Source of the DNA: Miscanthus floridulus
Lineage: Eukaryota > Streptophyta > Magnoliopsida > Poales > Poaceae
Assembly: GCF_019320115.1 (NCBI RefSeq)
Contig: NC_089581.1
Coordinates: 64,585,310-64,649,309, forward strand
DNA length: 64,000 nucleotides
Direction of reading: 5' to 3'
Shown here: positions 10,495 through 22,080 of the stretch, in pieces
How positions within the stretch are numbered: the first letter of the stretch is position 1
Layout of the letters: the number at the start of each line of letters is the position of its first letter
Position numbers and translations under genes: made by a program
Notes under the pieces: model-generated
Database searches by the model: none
Told to the model about the DNA's origin: nothing
Seen by the model: the letters and a program-made list of their open reading frames with translations, nothing else

Positions 10495-13400
10495 TCATTT
10501 GTTAGTGAAGTTACTTAGGTCAAGCACATTGAGCTCATTCCTCAACCGACAAAAAGTAGCCTCATCTAGCTGTTTTGTGAAGATATCCGCCAATTGATTC
10601 TCGGTCCTTATACCTTCTAGTGATATATCATTTTTAGCAACATGATCTTTAAGAAAGTGATGATGGATATCTATGTGCTCGGTGCAAGAGTGTTGAACTA
10701 GGTTATTAGCAAGTTTTACCGCGCTCTCATTATCACACAAAAGAGGGACCTTTTCTAGAACTACACCATAGTCTAGAAGAGTTTATTTCATGTAAAGGAT
10801 CTGTGCACAACAAGCACCCATGGCAATGCAATCTACCTCGACGATAGATAAGGCCACACTATTTTGCTTCTTAGAGGTCCAGGACACTAGTGATCTACCA
10901 AGCAAATGACACCCTCCGATGTGCTTTTTCAATCAATTTTGCAACTGGCATAATCCAAATCGGAGTAGCCAACTAGTTGGAATCTAACTCCTTTGGGATA
11001 CCAAAGACCAATACTTAGTGTGTGCTTAAGGTACCTAAGGATTCTTTTAATGGCAACCAAGTGAGCCTCCTTAGGATTAAATATAGCACACATACACACA
11101 CTAAACATGATGTCGGGCCTAGATGCGATCAAATATAACAAGCTACCAATCATAGAATGGTAGAGAGTTTGATCAACCGATTTACCTTCCTCATCTAGGT
11201 CGAGATGTCCATTAGATTGAATTGGTGTCTTGATTGGCTTATAATCATCCATTTTAAACCTCTTGAGAAGATCCTTGGTATATTTTTCTTGAGAGATGAA
11301 AAGCCCTTCTCTCATTTGCTTGACTTGAAAGTCAAGAAAGAATGTAAGCTCTCCAATCATAGACATCTCAAACTCTTTTGACATCAATTCACCAAACTCT
11401 TTGTAATAGTTTTCATTTGATGAGCCAAATATGATATCATCAACATATACTTGACAAATAAAGATCTCTCCATCAAGCTTCTTGGTGAATAGTGTAGTGT
11501 TGGCCTTCCTAATGGTAAAGCCCTTTTCAATGAGGCAAACCTGAAGACGCTCATACCAAGCTCTAGGGGCTTGCTTTAGCCCATAAAGCGCCTTTGACAA
11601 CCTAAAAACATGATTAGGGTATCTAGGATCTTCGAACCTAGGAGGTTGATCAACATAGACTAGTTCATTTATGAAGCCATTTAAAAATACATTTTTAACA
11701 TCCATTTGATATAATTTTATTTCATGATGAGATGCATATGCAAGAAGGATATGAATGGCTTCAAGTCTTGCAACCAGTGCAAAGGTCTCTCCAAAATCCA
11801 ACCCTTCAACTTGAGAGAACCCCTTTGCAACTAGTCTTGCCTTATTCCTCACAACGATGCCTTGATCATCTTACTTGTTGTGGAACACCCACTTTGTTCC
11901 AATGACTCTTGCATCTTGTGGTCACTCTTCAAGTGCCCAATATTCATTGTGGGTGAAGTTGTTTAATTCTTCATGCATGACATTTATCCAATTCGGATCT
12001 CAGAGAGCTTCTTCTACATTCGTAGGCTCAATGCAAGAAACAAACGAGTGATATTCAATAAAGAAAACAAGTTTTTGTGAGCAAGTCATTACACCCTTTG
12101 AAGGACTCCCTATGATGAGATTTTGTGGATGTGCTTGAAGTATAGGAGAATTTCTTCTATCAACCACTTGAGGAGGAGGTTGTGGAGCATTAACATCTTA
12201 AGCTTGTGCCACCATTTGGTCATGAGAGACATGAGTATCTTCATTTTCTACTCTCCCATCTTTATTATCATCTTGTGGCACATTTGATGAAGAGGGTGGA
12301 TCAATCACTTGGACATCATCTTCCTCATCTTTGGGCTTGATGTCTCCAACTGGAATGTTATTCATGGCCTCCCTTAATAGTTCATCACCTACATCATCAA
12401 GATTCTCATGTGCTCCTTAGGAGTCGTTAGATTCATCAAATTCCACAGCATATGTTTCTTCAACCAAGCCAGTGGCATAATTAAATACTCGATATGCTTT
12501 GGACTTTGATGAGTAACCAACAAGAAAACCAATATTACAATGTCTTTGGAACTTTCCTATGTGTTGCTGCTTCTTGTAGATATAGGATTTGCAACCAAAC
12601 ACCCAGAAAAATGAGACATCCGGTTTCTTCATATTGAGCAACTCATAAAGGGTCTTGCCAAGAAACTTTTAGAGAAATAGATGGTTGGATGCATAGCATG
12701 CGGTGTTGATGACTTCTGCCCATAGATCTTGAGATGTATTGTACTCATCAAGCATTGTTCTTGTAAGGGTGATTAGTGTCTGGTTCTTTCTCTCTACTAC
12801 ACTATTTTATTAAGGAGTATAGGTTGCGGAGACCTCATGCTTGATCCCAATTTCATCATAATATGCTTCAATATTTGTGTTGTCAAATTCTTTTCCATTG
12901 TCGCTTCTTATCTTTTTGAGCTTCACTTCAAATTCATTTTGTGCTCTCTTGGCAAACTTTTTGAAACATGCGGCCACTTTGGTCTTGTCATAAAGGAAGA
13001 ACACCCAAGTGTATCTAGAGTAGTCATCAATTATTATAAGACAATAGAGGTTGCCTCCTAAACTCTTGTAAGTTGTTGGTCCAAATAGATCTATGTGGAG
13101 AAGCTCTAACATTCTTGTTGTTGACATGTAAGCTTTGGTTGGATGAGCGTTTGCAACTTGCATGCCGGCTTGACATGCACTACAAAGCTTGTCCATCTCA
13201 AATTTCACATCCTTCAAACCTCTCACCAATTTATTTTTCCTAAACTTCTTGAATGAACTCATCCCAATATGTTCAAGTCTTCTATGCCAAAGCCATCCAA
13301 GTGATGTTTTGGTGAATAAACATGTCTTCAATTTTATATTTTCAGAGGTGAAATCCACTAGATATAGGTTGTTATATCTAAAGCCCTTGAATATAGCTTG

Positions 13401-13715
13401 ATCATTATCTTTCTTAGACACATTCATTTCCTTCTTGGTAAATGAACATTGAAAGCCAAGATCACATAATTGACCAACGGATAGCAAGTTGAAACTCAAA
13501 GAAGCAACATATAGCACATTTGATATCGAGTGATCATTTGATATTGCAACTTTTCCCAACCCTTGTACTTTGCCCTTTGAATTGTCACCAAAAGTAATTC
13601 TTTCTTGACCATCTACTTCTTTATCTAGTGAGGTGAACATATGAGAATCATCGATCATATGTTGAGTGCACCCACTATTAATAACCCAATGACTTCCACC
13701 GGTCTTATAGTTCAC
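10495..13715 (-). pseudogene. Element C pol: Copia protease, integrase, reverse transcriptase, RNase H
   Basis: The protease motif reads WVINSGCTQHM (about 13650-13690) where Copia elements have DSG, so the catalytic Asp is Asn. The GAG-pre-integrase zinc finger follows (WHRRLEH ... CSACQAGM, 13160-13290). The integrase core has HIDLFGP (near 13100) and RSDNGKEF (near 12890), then NSVVERKN beyond two TAA codons near 12808. RT (11852-10929) has MDVKNVFLNG, ALYGLKQAPR and YVDD (about 11440). RNase H (10740-10495) has CDNESAVKL and HIDIHHHFLKDH. Several stops split the frame (for example near 12416, 11870 and 10770), so it is dead. The fold order and motifs are typical of Sirevirus pol. Confidence 0.87.
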
Positions 13716-14050
13716 CTACACACACAAGAGATCAAGCTTGTTGTTTATGGACCTAAACTTGATGAGGACCCTTCACTTTCTCAACTAGAGACTTAGTAAC
13801 CCAAATTTTCTTAGGCCTATTCTTATTGGGTGGACCTAAGAACATGTTTTTATCTTTCCACTAGAATCTTTTCTAAGCATATAGTGAGTATTGAAGGCAA
13901 ACGGTCTAGCATGCTTGGTCAAGGGTTATGGTGGTGGAGTTTCACACTCATGAGCAAAGTGACCTTCTTGTCCATACTCAAAACATCTTTTTGGCTTAGG
14001 CTTTGACTTGTATTGTTATTGATATTGAGCTTGAGCTTTCTTCTCTTGAT

Positions 14051-16129
14051 TCAGCAAGAACCCAATACGACTTCTATCCATCTTATCATGATGTTCATAA
14101 GTAGCTCACTTTGGAGGTATTGGCCTCTTGTGAACCTGCTCAAACCAGTCTTAAGATGTTCTTTCTTCAACTTGAGTTTCATGTTTTCTTCTGTAAGTTC
14201 ATGATTCTTCTCCATCTTGAGTCTCTTGTTCTCTTCTCTAAGTATCTCATTCTCAAGAGCCATATCATAATCATTGTCAAGATTCTCTATCACTATTGTG
14301 TTTGTAGTTGATAGTTTTTCAAGATCCTTCTTAAGCTTTTTATTTTCATTGTTGAGCTTGACATAATCATCATAGTTGTCGGACTCAACCACCTTCTTGT
14401 CTTTGCTACTAGAACCTTGCTCAATGCTCCCAACAATCAAGTCATCACATGATGTAGCTATATCAATCTTAGCAACATTGTTAGTAGCACCATGCAACTC
14501 ATTTGACAATAACTCATAAGAAAGAACAAGATTATCATGGTTAATCTTGAGATTGGTGTACTCTTCTTGTAGGAAGTTGTAACTAGTGGTGAGCTCATTG
14601 TGTATCTCCTCAAGTTTAGTTTTTCTCTAAGCTCCCTTTTAGAAGTTTTGACCTCCTTGAGTTTGGATGACACAATTTTATTTTCTTCTCTAAACTCATC
14701 ACTAGCTTTTTTGGCTGTCATACTTTGCTAAGAGTGAGTCATTCTTAAGTTCTAGCTTCTCATTTTTTGCTCGTCTTTCTAATGATTTTAGTGTATTGGT
14801 TTAATAATTTGACAAGATCATTATAAGAAGGTGATTCAAATTCTTCATCACTATCACTACCATTTTCATCATCACTAGCATTGTCATCACCATTACTATC
14901 ATCATTATTTTGTACCTTTCGTTCACCCTTTGCCATAAGGCATAGATGTGTAGAGGATGATGACGGCGGTGTCGATGAAGATAATGAAGAGCCAATCACA
15001 AGAGCGACCACCTTCTCATTTTCACTTTCACCATCAAATAAGCCACTTGATGATTCATTGTCCGTGAGCCAATAACCAATAATATAGGCCCTGCTATTCT
15101 TCTTCTTCTTATGAAATTCCTTCTTGTTGCCATCTTTCTTCTTGTATGGCTTGTTCCTCTTCTTCTCATCATCATCATCACTTGAGTCATCTTTCTTATC
15201 CTTGTATGTTTTCTTGTACTTGTCTTTATTAGGTTTGGGGCACTGATGGGCTAGATGACCAAAATCTCCACAATTGTAGCAATCCATTTTGGAGATGGAC
15301 TTCCTTCTACTACTAGTGAAGAATTTCTTCTTGCCATCAAACTTGATACCATTCTTGTTTAGCTTCTTGAGCATCTTGGCGGTTCTTTTCATCATGAGAG
15401 CAAGGCTTGCATTATCAATCTCATCATCACTTGAGCTATCGTGATCAACTTTTGCTTTGCCCCTCTTCTCTTAACTAGCCTTGAATGCTAAATCTTTCTT
15501 CTTGGAAGAAGAGAGCCATCTTGTGGAGTGATGTGCATGTGCATCTCATGTGTATTGATCCTCTGTAATATTTGAGTTGGTAAAGTGGTGGAAAGATCAC
15601 CTTGATGAAGCTCCATCACAATATGCACATACTTGTCCATGGGGAGGACACTCAAGATCTTTCTCACAATATCAGATGGTTGCATTTGAGTGAGTCCAAG
15701 CCCATTGACCTCCTCTATAAGAACATTCAAGCGTGAATATATTTTATTAGCACTTTTACTAGGAAGTATTTCAAATGAATTAAGCTTCTTCATTACAAGG
15801 TGATAACGTTCCTCATGCTCACTCTTGGTTCCCTCATGGAGCGCACAAATGTCCGACCATAGTAAATGGGCGTCTTTGTGGTTCTGCACACGGTTAAAAA
15901 CATCCTTGCAAAGGCCTCTAAAAAGAGTGTTTCTAGCCTTTGTATTCCGCTTCTCGTAGTGAACCTCATCACCTTGAAGGTTAGCGGGATCCCTAGGTGT
16001 TGGAAAACCTTGTAAGGCGGCTCTAAGCACTCCAACTTCTAAAGCCTCTAGGTATGTCTCCTTGCGAATTTTCTAATAAGAAAAATCATCTCCCTCAAAG
16101 ACGAGAGGGGGTCCATCCCCGTGGAACAT
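14051..16129 (-). pseudogene. Element C gag: UBN2-type capsid, zinc knuckle, coiled coil
   Basis: ATG at 16129 opens MFHGDGPPLVFEGDDFSY followed by TAG where Trp is usual. The UBN2/Copia gag region runs to 15488. Then, in another frame (15395-14760), comes a zinc knuckle CYNCGDFGHLAHQC (CX2CX4HX4C, about 15240-15290), Lys- and Asp/Glu-rich linkers and a SDSDEE acidic patch. A third open piece (14509-14051) is a strong heptad-like coiled coil rich in Lys, Glu and Leu. Long gag with a C-terminal coiled coil is usual for Sireviruses. Two frameshifts and a stop make it non-functional. Confidence 0.82.
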
Positions 16130-16167
16130 CTCGCTCTAGGCGGTTAAGCCTAATCTAAGGAGCATGA

Positions 16168-16180
16168 GCCTCTGATACCA
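16168..16180 (-). promoter_or_regulatory. Primer binding site of element C (initiator Met tRNA)
   Basis: On the minus strand TGGTATCAGAGGC begins 2 bases after the LTR end. It matches the common plant PBS TGGTATCAGAGC complementary to the 3' end of initiator methionine tRNA. Confidence 0.85.
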
Positions 16181-16182
16181 AA

Positions 16183-16926
16183 TAAAAGGATTAAGATGCC
16201 CAAGAGGAAGGGTGAATTGGACTAATTCTAAATTTCTTTCAATAATTAAGCCCTACACTTAGCTCATTTTACCCCCTTGTGCTAGAAGTGTTTGTATTGT
16301 TTTACCGCATAAAAGTTTTGTACCCTAAGTTCTAATTCTACTCTAGCATGGCAATTCTAAGAATATAAACACATGAATTTAATTGCTCAAAGTAAAGAGA
16401 AAGAGAGGAATGCGGTGATGTTTTTTTGAGGTATCACAGAGTCATCACTCCCCACTAGTCCTCGTTGGAGCACCCGCATAAGGGTGTAGCTCTCCCTTGA
16501 TCCGCGCAAGGATCAAGTGCTTTCTACAGGTTGATTCTTTAACACTTCGTCACGGTGAATCGCCCACAACCGCTCACACCATCACTAAGCTTCGCATCAC
16601 CACCAAGCCGTCTAGGTGATGACGATTACTAAGAGTAACAAGCACAAACTACTCTCACTTGACCAAAACAAGCCTAATGAGAAAGGTGATGTGCACTTTC
16701 TACTCCCTATGCACTAATAAGATCCTTAATCTTGAATTATCAAATCTCAATCACCCTATTAGGGTCTTGCTCTCCCTTACACTCTAAAGATGTTTCTCAA
16801 CTGAACAAATAGGCAAGAGAGCTAAGTTGACCAAACTCAAGGTGCCTCTGAAAAACACACGTTAGTCACAGTAATCTCGTGTCGTCATTAATCATCGAAA
16901 CCAAACTAGGGGCCTAGATGCATTCA
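16183..16926 (-). repeat. 5' LTR of element C (744 bp), internally deleted
   Basis: On the minus strand it starts TGAATG and ends TTTTA (canonical CA changed to TA). It aligns end to end with LTR A except that about 840 bp of U3, including the palindromes and TATA box of LTR A, are absent between the CAGAGGCA and TTGTTCAG segments. No TATA box is seen in what remains. Confidence 0.83.
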
Positions 16927-17200
16927 TATTAAATATAGACTAAAAATAATTAATTACACAGTTTATGACTAATTTACGAGACGAATCTTCAAGCCTAATT
17001 AATCCATGATTTGATAATGTGGTGCTATAGTAACACATGTACTAATGATGGATTAATTAGGCTTAATAAATTCGTCTCACGAATTACTGACGGATTTTGT
17101 AATTTATTTTTTTATTAGTATCCAAACACCCCATACGACACCTCCATGTAACATCTGATATGACATACAAAAATTTTACACCCTGAATTTAAATATGGCC
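16927..17200. mobile_element. Grass MITE copy 1, truncated by element C
   Basis: Begins inside the element at TATTAAATATAGACTAAAA and ends near aaatatggcc. It shares the diagnostic blocks ACGAGACGAATC, GCCTAATTA, GTGCTA(T/C)AGTAACACATGT and TTATTAGTATCCAA with copy 2. The missing start is expected on the far side of element C. TIR class uncertain; the GCCTTGTTTAGTT start of copy 2 suggests a Tourist-like family. Confidence 0.7.
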
Positions 17201-17209
17201 TCAAACTCT

Positions 17210-17549
17210 AGCCTTGTTTAGTTATTTCCACTAAAGTTTACTTTCTATCTCATCGAATATTAGGACACATGCATAGAGTATTAAATATAGACTAAAAAAT
17301 AACTAATTGCACAGTTCGAAACTAATTTGCGAGCTGAATCTTTTAAGCCTAATTAGTCTATGATTTGACAATGTAGTGCTACAGTAACACATGTGCTAAT
17401 GACGAATTAATTAGGCTTAATAAATTCGTCTCGTGGATTACCGACAGATTTTATAATTTATTATTTTATTAGTATCCAACATTACATGTGACACCTTATA
17501 TAACACCCGCTACGATATAAAACTTTACGCCTAGATTTAAAGAAAACCT
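17210..17549. mobile_element. Grass MITE copy 2, near full length (about 340 bp)
   Basis: Starts AGCCTTGTTTAGTT and ends with a degenerate complement near GATTTAAAGAAAACC. It lies 10 bp from copy 1 in the same orientation. The internal blocks are the same as in copy 1. Non-coding and non-autonomous. Confidence 0.7.
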
Positions 17550-18984
17550 CTGCCGTTGTTATGAAAGGCTATCACGCAGCGGCAACGCGCTGCGCGCCCC
17601 AATCCTCCGCCAGCGAGGCGTCGAGGCCACCCACCCGAGTAGATGAGATGCATCGTGCACGTCTGCCTCTTGAACGTGGGCACAAGCTTGTGTGGCGTCC
17701 TGCGCCACGCGACCGCACAGAAGTACAGGTCATGCAGCAGCATCCGGTTAAAGTTAACAAAAAGTTTGATTGATCCTAAATCTGAAAATTGTTTTTTAGA
17801 TTGAGGGAGTAAACTACTAGTACACGCTGATTGAAATTATTGTTCCATCTCTCTTTTTAGAGCAACTCTCACGGCTCGTCTATTTTTATTTTGAAGGTTA
17901 TTTTAGAATTTATATAATAAAAATGCTATCTGACTTTGTAAAACAAGAAACTAGTTTTCTCTTGATTTTTGGTGGTCATATAAAGCCAACCATGGACACC
18001 GGTTATCTGAAGATAAGAAATAGCAAGACTATTGTAGATCTTTTTCTTTTTTATTAGGAGTTTTCTATTTTACAAAATGGTTAAACTCTGAAATTTAGCT
18101 ACTAATTTTAGCTAGACCGTTGAAATTGATGTTACTGCCCTTTATTTACAACTGTATACTCACGGTTGATGGAGCATCTCTTTTATCGTTTATCACTCAC
18201 CTCGGTGGCCTCTCTCAACCTCACGGACACCCAACGCTCCCCCGTTCTAAAAAAATATAACTTTAAAATGATACTAAATTAAAACATCTTAAGTTAAAAA
18301 AATATAGATAATAATAATATTAATAAAAAAATAAATATTATTATACTCATCATGAAATATATTTTAATCGCATGCCTATTCAAAATTATATACTGATATT
18401 ATTTCTTATAAATTTAATTAAATTTAAGGTAGTTTGTATTACAAGTACTTGCCATGTCTTTTCAATAGATTAAATTAATTTCTAGAGTTGTTTTAAGCTG
18501 AATTCTTTTAAGGCCCTATTTGTTTCGCTGAAATTTGTCTCCTACCGATGCTTATGCTGATTTATTGTGAGAGAAAAATATTATTCTTTCAGTGCAGGTA
18601 CTGCTGAAGTAGTGTTGAAAAACATAGTTTAAGTTTGATTAAAATTATAGAAAAAATAAATATTTGAGATATTAAATATGCATAATATGGAAATATGTTT
18701 TATGATATATAATAATACTTATTTGATACGATAGTTTTCACAATTTTTTTTATAAATTTAGTAAAATTTGAAAAGTTGACTAAAACAACTTTAAAATTAA
18801 ATTTATTGGAAGAATACTGCTGTATATAGCATGGACGGACCCAACCCAAGTCCCAACAAGCTCCTGTCCTTGGATTCCTGCATCCGCTACTCCGCGTGGT
18901 TATCTCTGCTTGTGGAGTTTTGTCCACCCTTGTCGTGCTGCTGTCATGTCTAGGTGGTGACAGCGCCTAAAGCCTACCCTAGGC
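17550..18984. other. Intergenic region with MITE fragments and a GC-rich patch
   Basis: Bases 17550-17770 are markedly GC-rich against AT-rich surroundings and can be read in several frames, but I recognise no protein; it may be a captured gene fragment. About 18236-18480 resembles a Stowaway interior (CCCGTTCTAAAAAAATATAA start, AT-rich body). About 18515-18640 resembles a hAT-like MITE start (GGCCCTATTTGTTTCGCTG, GTGAGAGAAAAATATT). About 18640-18830 resembles a further Stowaway body. No gene supported. Confidence 0.5.
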
Positions 18985-19350
18985 CTGATTGAGGAGAACT
19001 AGGGTCCCGTCTCATTTCCTTTGGATTTTAGGATCCGCATTAAAAAAAATTCCAGAATCTAGATTCTGGATAATAAAAAACCCCTCCCTATTTGGATTAT
19101 TGGTTCTAGGGGTGGATTCTAGGAATTTAAACTCCTCTTACCCAAAATACCCCTCAACATTGTCCTTTTTTTTAATATCCTGCGCTTATACAAGAAACAG
19201 TCATACATGCATGTTGACCACCTATGTCCATCGAAAATACACCCTGTCCGACCAAAATACATGCACACATATACTCTTACAATTTACAAGTCCACAAAAA
19301 CCAACCCCAACATTTAAAGTTCATACAAATATCCACTTATATTCACATAC
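18985..19350 (-). mobile_element. 3' end of a PIF/Harbinger transposon, separated from its body by element D
   Basis: On the minus strand this continues the transposase reading frame of 59422-60210. The first codon after the duplicated catac site is TGA, which would be the natural stop, followed by 3' UTR-like AT-rich DNA. The 5-bp sequence catac at 19346-19350 is repeated at 59422-59426. The outer end near 18990-19010 (AGGGTCCCGTCTCATTTCC) may be the terminal region, but I could not confirm a matching inverted repeat. Confidence 0.6.
19346..19350 (+). other. Target-site duplication of element D, left copy
   Basis: catac directly before the LTR start TGTTGG; an identical catac directly follows the right LTR at 59422-59426. 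Confidence 0.88.
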
Positions 19351-19509
19351 TGTTGGTGTTTCGAGTAAGCACCGGCTAATAAATTTGTATATTGCGCATC
19401 TAACCCGGATGGTGTGCTAAGAGGACATAAGGATTATATTGGTTCGGACCAAATGTACCTACGTCCAGTTTTGAACTGCTCGTGTTACTAGCACTGAGTT
19501 TGTAGTAGG

Positions 19510-19704
19510 CAGTGTTTTCCTAAACGCTAAATGGTAAACAGCCGGTCACCTACCGTTTAGCCATTATTCGGACAAAACGTCCCATTAAACGAGATAAACG
19601 GCCAATTAAACGGGGTAAACAGGTGATTAAATGGAAACGGCGTACCACCGTGTAGCGTTTACATGATGTTTAAATGGGTTAAACGATCGTTTAGGCAAAC
19701 AGTG
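19510..19704. mobile_element. hAT-type MITE (195 bp) in the left LTR of D
   Basis: Terminal inverted repeats CAGTGTTTTCCTAAACG and, reversed, CACTGTTTGCCTAAACG. It is flanked by an 8-bp duplication GTAGTAGG at 19502-19509 and 19705-19712. The right LTR has the empty site with a single GTAGTAGG (58469-58476). The 8-bp duplication and CA(G/C)TG ends are diagnostic of hAT. The interior is rich in inverted TTTA(A)ACG-type motifs. Non-coding. Confidence 0.9.
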
Positions 19705-19831
19705 GTAGTAGGGAGTTATAAACTGGCGAGAGAGGGAGGTAGCTCCCAGGTCTCTGGTGTGATGCGGTACGCTTGTTCGATGAATCGGTGTGTGATGAGT
19801 CGATGTCCTTAGTGGGACGTCCTCCTTTTCC

Positions 19832-19838
19832 TTTTATA
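19832..19838 (-). promoter_or_regulatory. TATA box in left LTR of D
   Basis: TATAAAA on the minus strand (CCTATAAAAGG context); conserved in the right LTR at 58596-58602. Confidence 0.65.
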
Positions 19839-20445
19839 GGTCAAGGGAAAACAGATGTTACAAGCAAAGGGAAGAGGAGAAAAAGAAAGAGAAATAAGGC
19901 TCCAGGAGGTGCATCGCCCTCCTCATGGGTCCCGCTGACCCTGTAGATCGTGGTGGCAGTGGCGTCGTACCGGGGTCCTATTGGCCGCTGCAGCTTACGT
20001 GCGGACGTCGCGCGCCTTTCTTGTCTTCCATTCCATCCGAGCGGACGGAATGGTCGAAGGGTCTCCTGACAGAAAGCCATGCGGGGGGGAGGGGGCTACG
20101 GTATAGTGCCAGTCAACTAACGCTGGTTGACTGACGTTGGACGGTGGTCAGGCAGGGAGTTGGCAGCATAGTTCTGGCCTGTTGATGTGATGGGCAACAC
20201 GAGTTTCCTAGCATGTCTCGATGCGACTGCCAGTCACATCAGGATATGTCTGAGACGTGCTCCTGGGCATGCGCTTCCATACCATAGTGGTTGAAGCGGT
20301 TTGAGTCCTACCCTGGGACCACTACTTTGGTCTGGTAGAAGATCCGATCCCAAGGATCGGGCGAGGTGGAAATCTCTCCCTAGGAGCTGGGCGAGACAGA
20401 ATCCGACTCACAGGGGTCGTATGAGGCAGGGCCCTCCCTGTGGGA

Positions 20446-20635
20446 CTGGACGAGGCGTGTCCTGGCCCCTAGGGGTCAGACGATGTGGAAGCCTCATCCT
20501 TGATGTCGGACAAGGCGTGGCCCAGCCCCTAGGGTCTGAACAAGGCAAAAACCTTGTCTCGATGTCGGACGAGGCGTGGCTCAGCCCTAGGGTAGAACGA
20601 GGTAGAAACTTTGTCCTCGGTGCTGGATGAGGCCA
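20446..20635. repeat. ~60 bp tandem repeat in left LTR of D
   Basis: About three diverged units, each with CGGACGAGGCGTGGC, CAGCCCCTAGGGG and ACCTCGTCCTCGG-like blocks. The corresponding array in the right LTR is 59147-59338. Confidence 0.75.
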
Positions 20636-20718
20636 TAGTTGCGTTTTTAACCATCGGATGAGGCGATGTGATGCTCTTTAATCCTTTGGCTCAGATACCT
20701 GGGTATAGATATCTGACA

Positions 20719-22080
20719 GTACCCCTTGAGCCTTCAGAGGAGTGAGACACTCCTACAAAGGCTTTTTTGTGATTTGTTGCCCCTATGGTTGTTATGCCAT
20801 GGAGGTGGGTCGTTATTGGAATTTTAGCGTTTTTCCCTCGGTTTGTTAATCCACGTAGGGTAACCGAGTAGGATTTAGATGCCAAGCCTCTATGTGGGAG
20901 ATTGGCAAAAGTGGACATGGGCGCCCAGCCCCTAGGGAGGACATGCGCTGGTAATCCGTTTTCCACCAGGTGCGCACGAGTGCACCTGGTGGGTGTAGCC
21001 CTTGAGCCCTTGCGCGCGAGTGCAAAGGCTTTTTCTGCAATTTGTTGCTTGAGGGAGCATGGGAGTGCTGTTTGTTATTGTCGTTTTGTAGGATGGCAGG
21101 TTGCGTATGATACTCGTCATTTGTCTATGTCCATGTGTTTGGTCTCCTTGCGATGCCAAGCCCCTGAGCCCCCACGCATAGCAGAGGCTCGGTCGGGGGG
21201 TCGATTTGTCTTGTGATCGTCATCCCTCATGCATTCATTCACTAGAACAAAGGGGCTGAGCCAGGCCATGCTTTCCTCGCTGGACAGAGCATGGTGCTCG
21301 GTGAGTTGATAATGGGCTTGTTCAAGTGGAGCCTCGGCATCCCCTTCGTGGGGGCTCGGTTCAAGGTTAGCGTGTGACTGACTTTAGATTTTTGGTGGCT
21401 GGTCCATATAGTTCCTAGATCAGTTCGACCAGTCTGAGGGCTTGATGCCTTTCTTCAGGAAAAAACCGTGGACCGTGCATCATCCAAGACTCGAAACGAG
21501 GGTCAGGATGCCCATGGCGCTTCGCATGCTTTGGGTACTAGCCGCTAGCGGGCCCTTCCTTAGCCTCTCCTCACTCTAAGGTACCCTAGAGCGGTCATGA
21601 AAACACTAGTGGGCTAGCCTTTGAACACCTAGGCATTAATGGGCTGTAGGAGCGTTTTTAGGTCTGCATCCCTCTTACCTACGGTGGCCCATGGCCTGTG
21701 AAGTTGAACCATCGCCCGGCGGATCCTTCATGGGAAAGATTGGGATAGGCGTGCGCTCGTATCTTGAGGCGGCGAGGCGACTGATGCTGTGAAAAATAAT
21801 GAGGGCTTGAGCCCCGAAGGAAACAAATCTGGTGGGGCAAGGGTGAGTTAATTTAGGTGGATGGTTCACCCCTTGCCTATTTCGCCCTTACCTTATAAAC
21901 GAAGCGGTTTCTCCCTAGCCTCCATACACACAGCCACATCCTTTGCCCTTCTAATCTTTCTACCTTTCGCTCTCAAGCCCCAGCCTTTGTTTCCCTATTT
22001 CCACTCCGCCACCGGTGAAGTCCTCACTCTCTAGCCTTACGCCGCCGTCGGATCTTTTGCATTGCCATCCTTGTTCATCG
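20719..22080 (-). other. 3' spacer of element D including the PPT
   Basis: Immediately inside the LTR the minus strand reads GGCTCAAGGGGTAC (20719-20732), the likely polypurine tract. The rest has no supported ORF; short frames here are spurious. Bases 21880-22080 lead into the opposite-strand ORF and may hold its promoter and 5' UTR. Confidence 0.6.

Larger units (their letters stand above)
9881..16926 (-). mobile_element. Element C: Sirevirus-type Copia retrotransposon, minus strand, 3' end missing
   Basis: Reading leftward from 16926: 5' LTR (16183-16926), initiator-Met PBS (16168-16180), gag (16129-14051), protease/integrase/RT/RNase H (13715-10495), then 3' spacer to 9881 where element B interrupts. 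Its remaining 3' spacer, any extra ORF and 3' LTR should lie beyond B, left of the window. The order PR-IN-RT-RH defines Copia. The right flank tatta (16927-16931) inside a MITE is the expected target duplication. Confidence 0.88.
19351..20718 (-). repeat. 3' LTR of element D (1368 bp)
   Basis: Coordinates run TGTTGG...CTGACA. It aligns with 58318-59421 along its length. The excess length is due mostly to a 195 bp MITE plus 8-bp duplication (19502-19704). It has a TATA-like TATAAAA on the minus strand (19832-19838) and a ~60 bp tandem repeat at 20446-20635. Confidence 0.9.
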
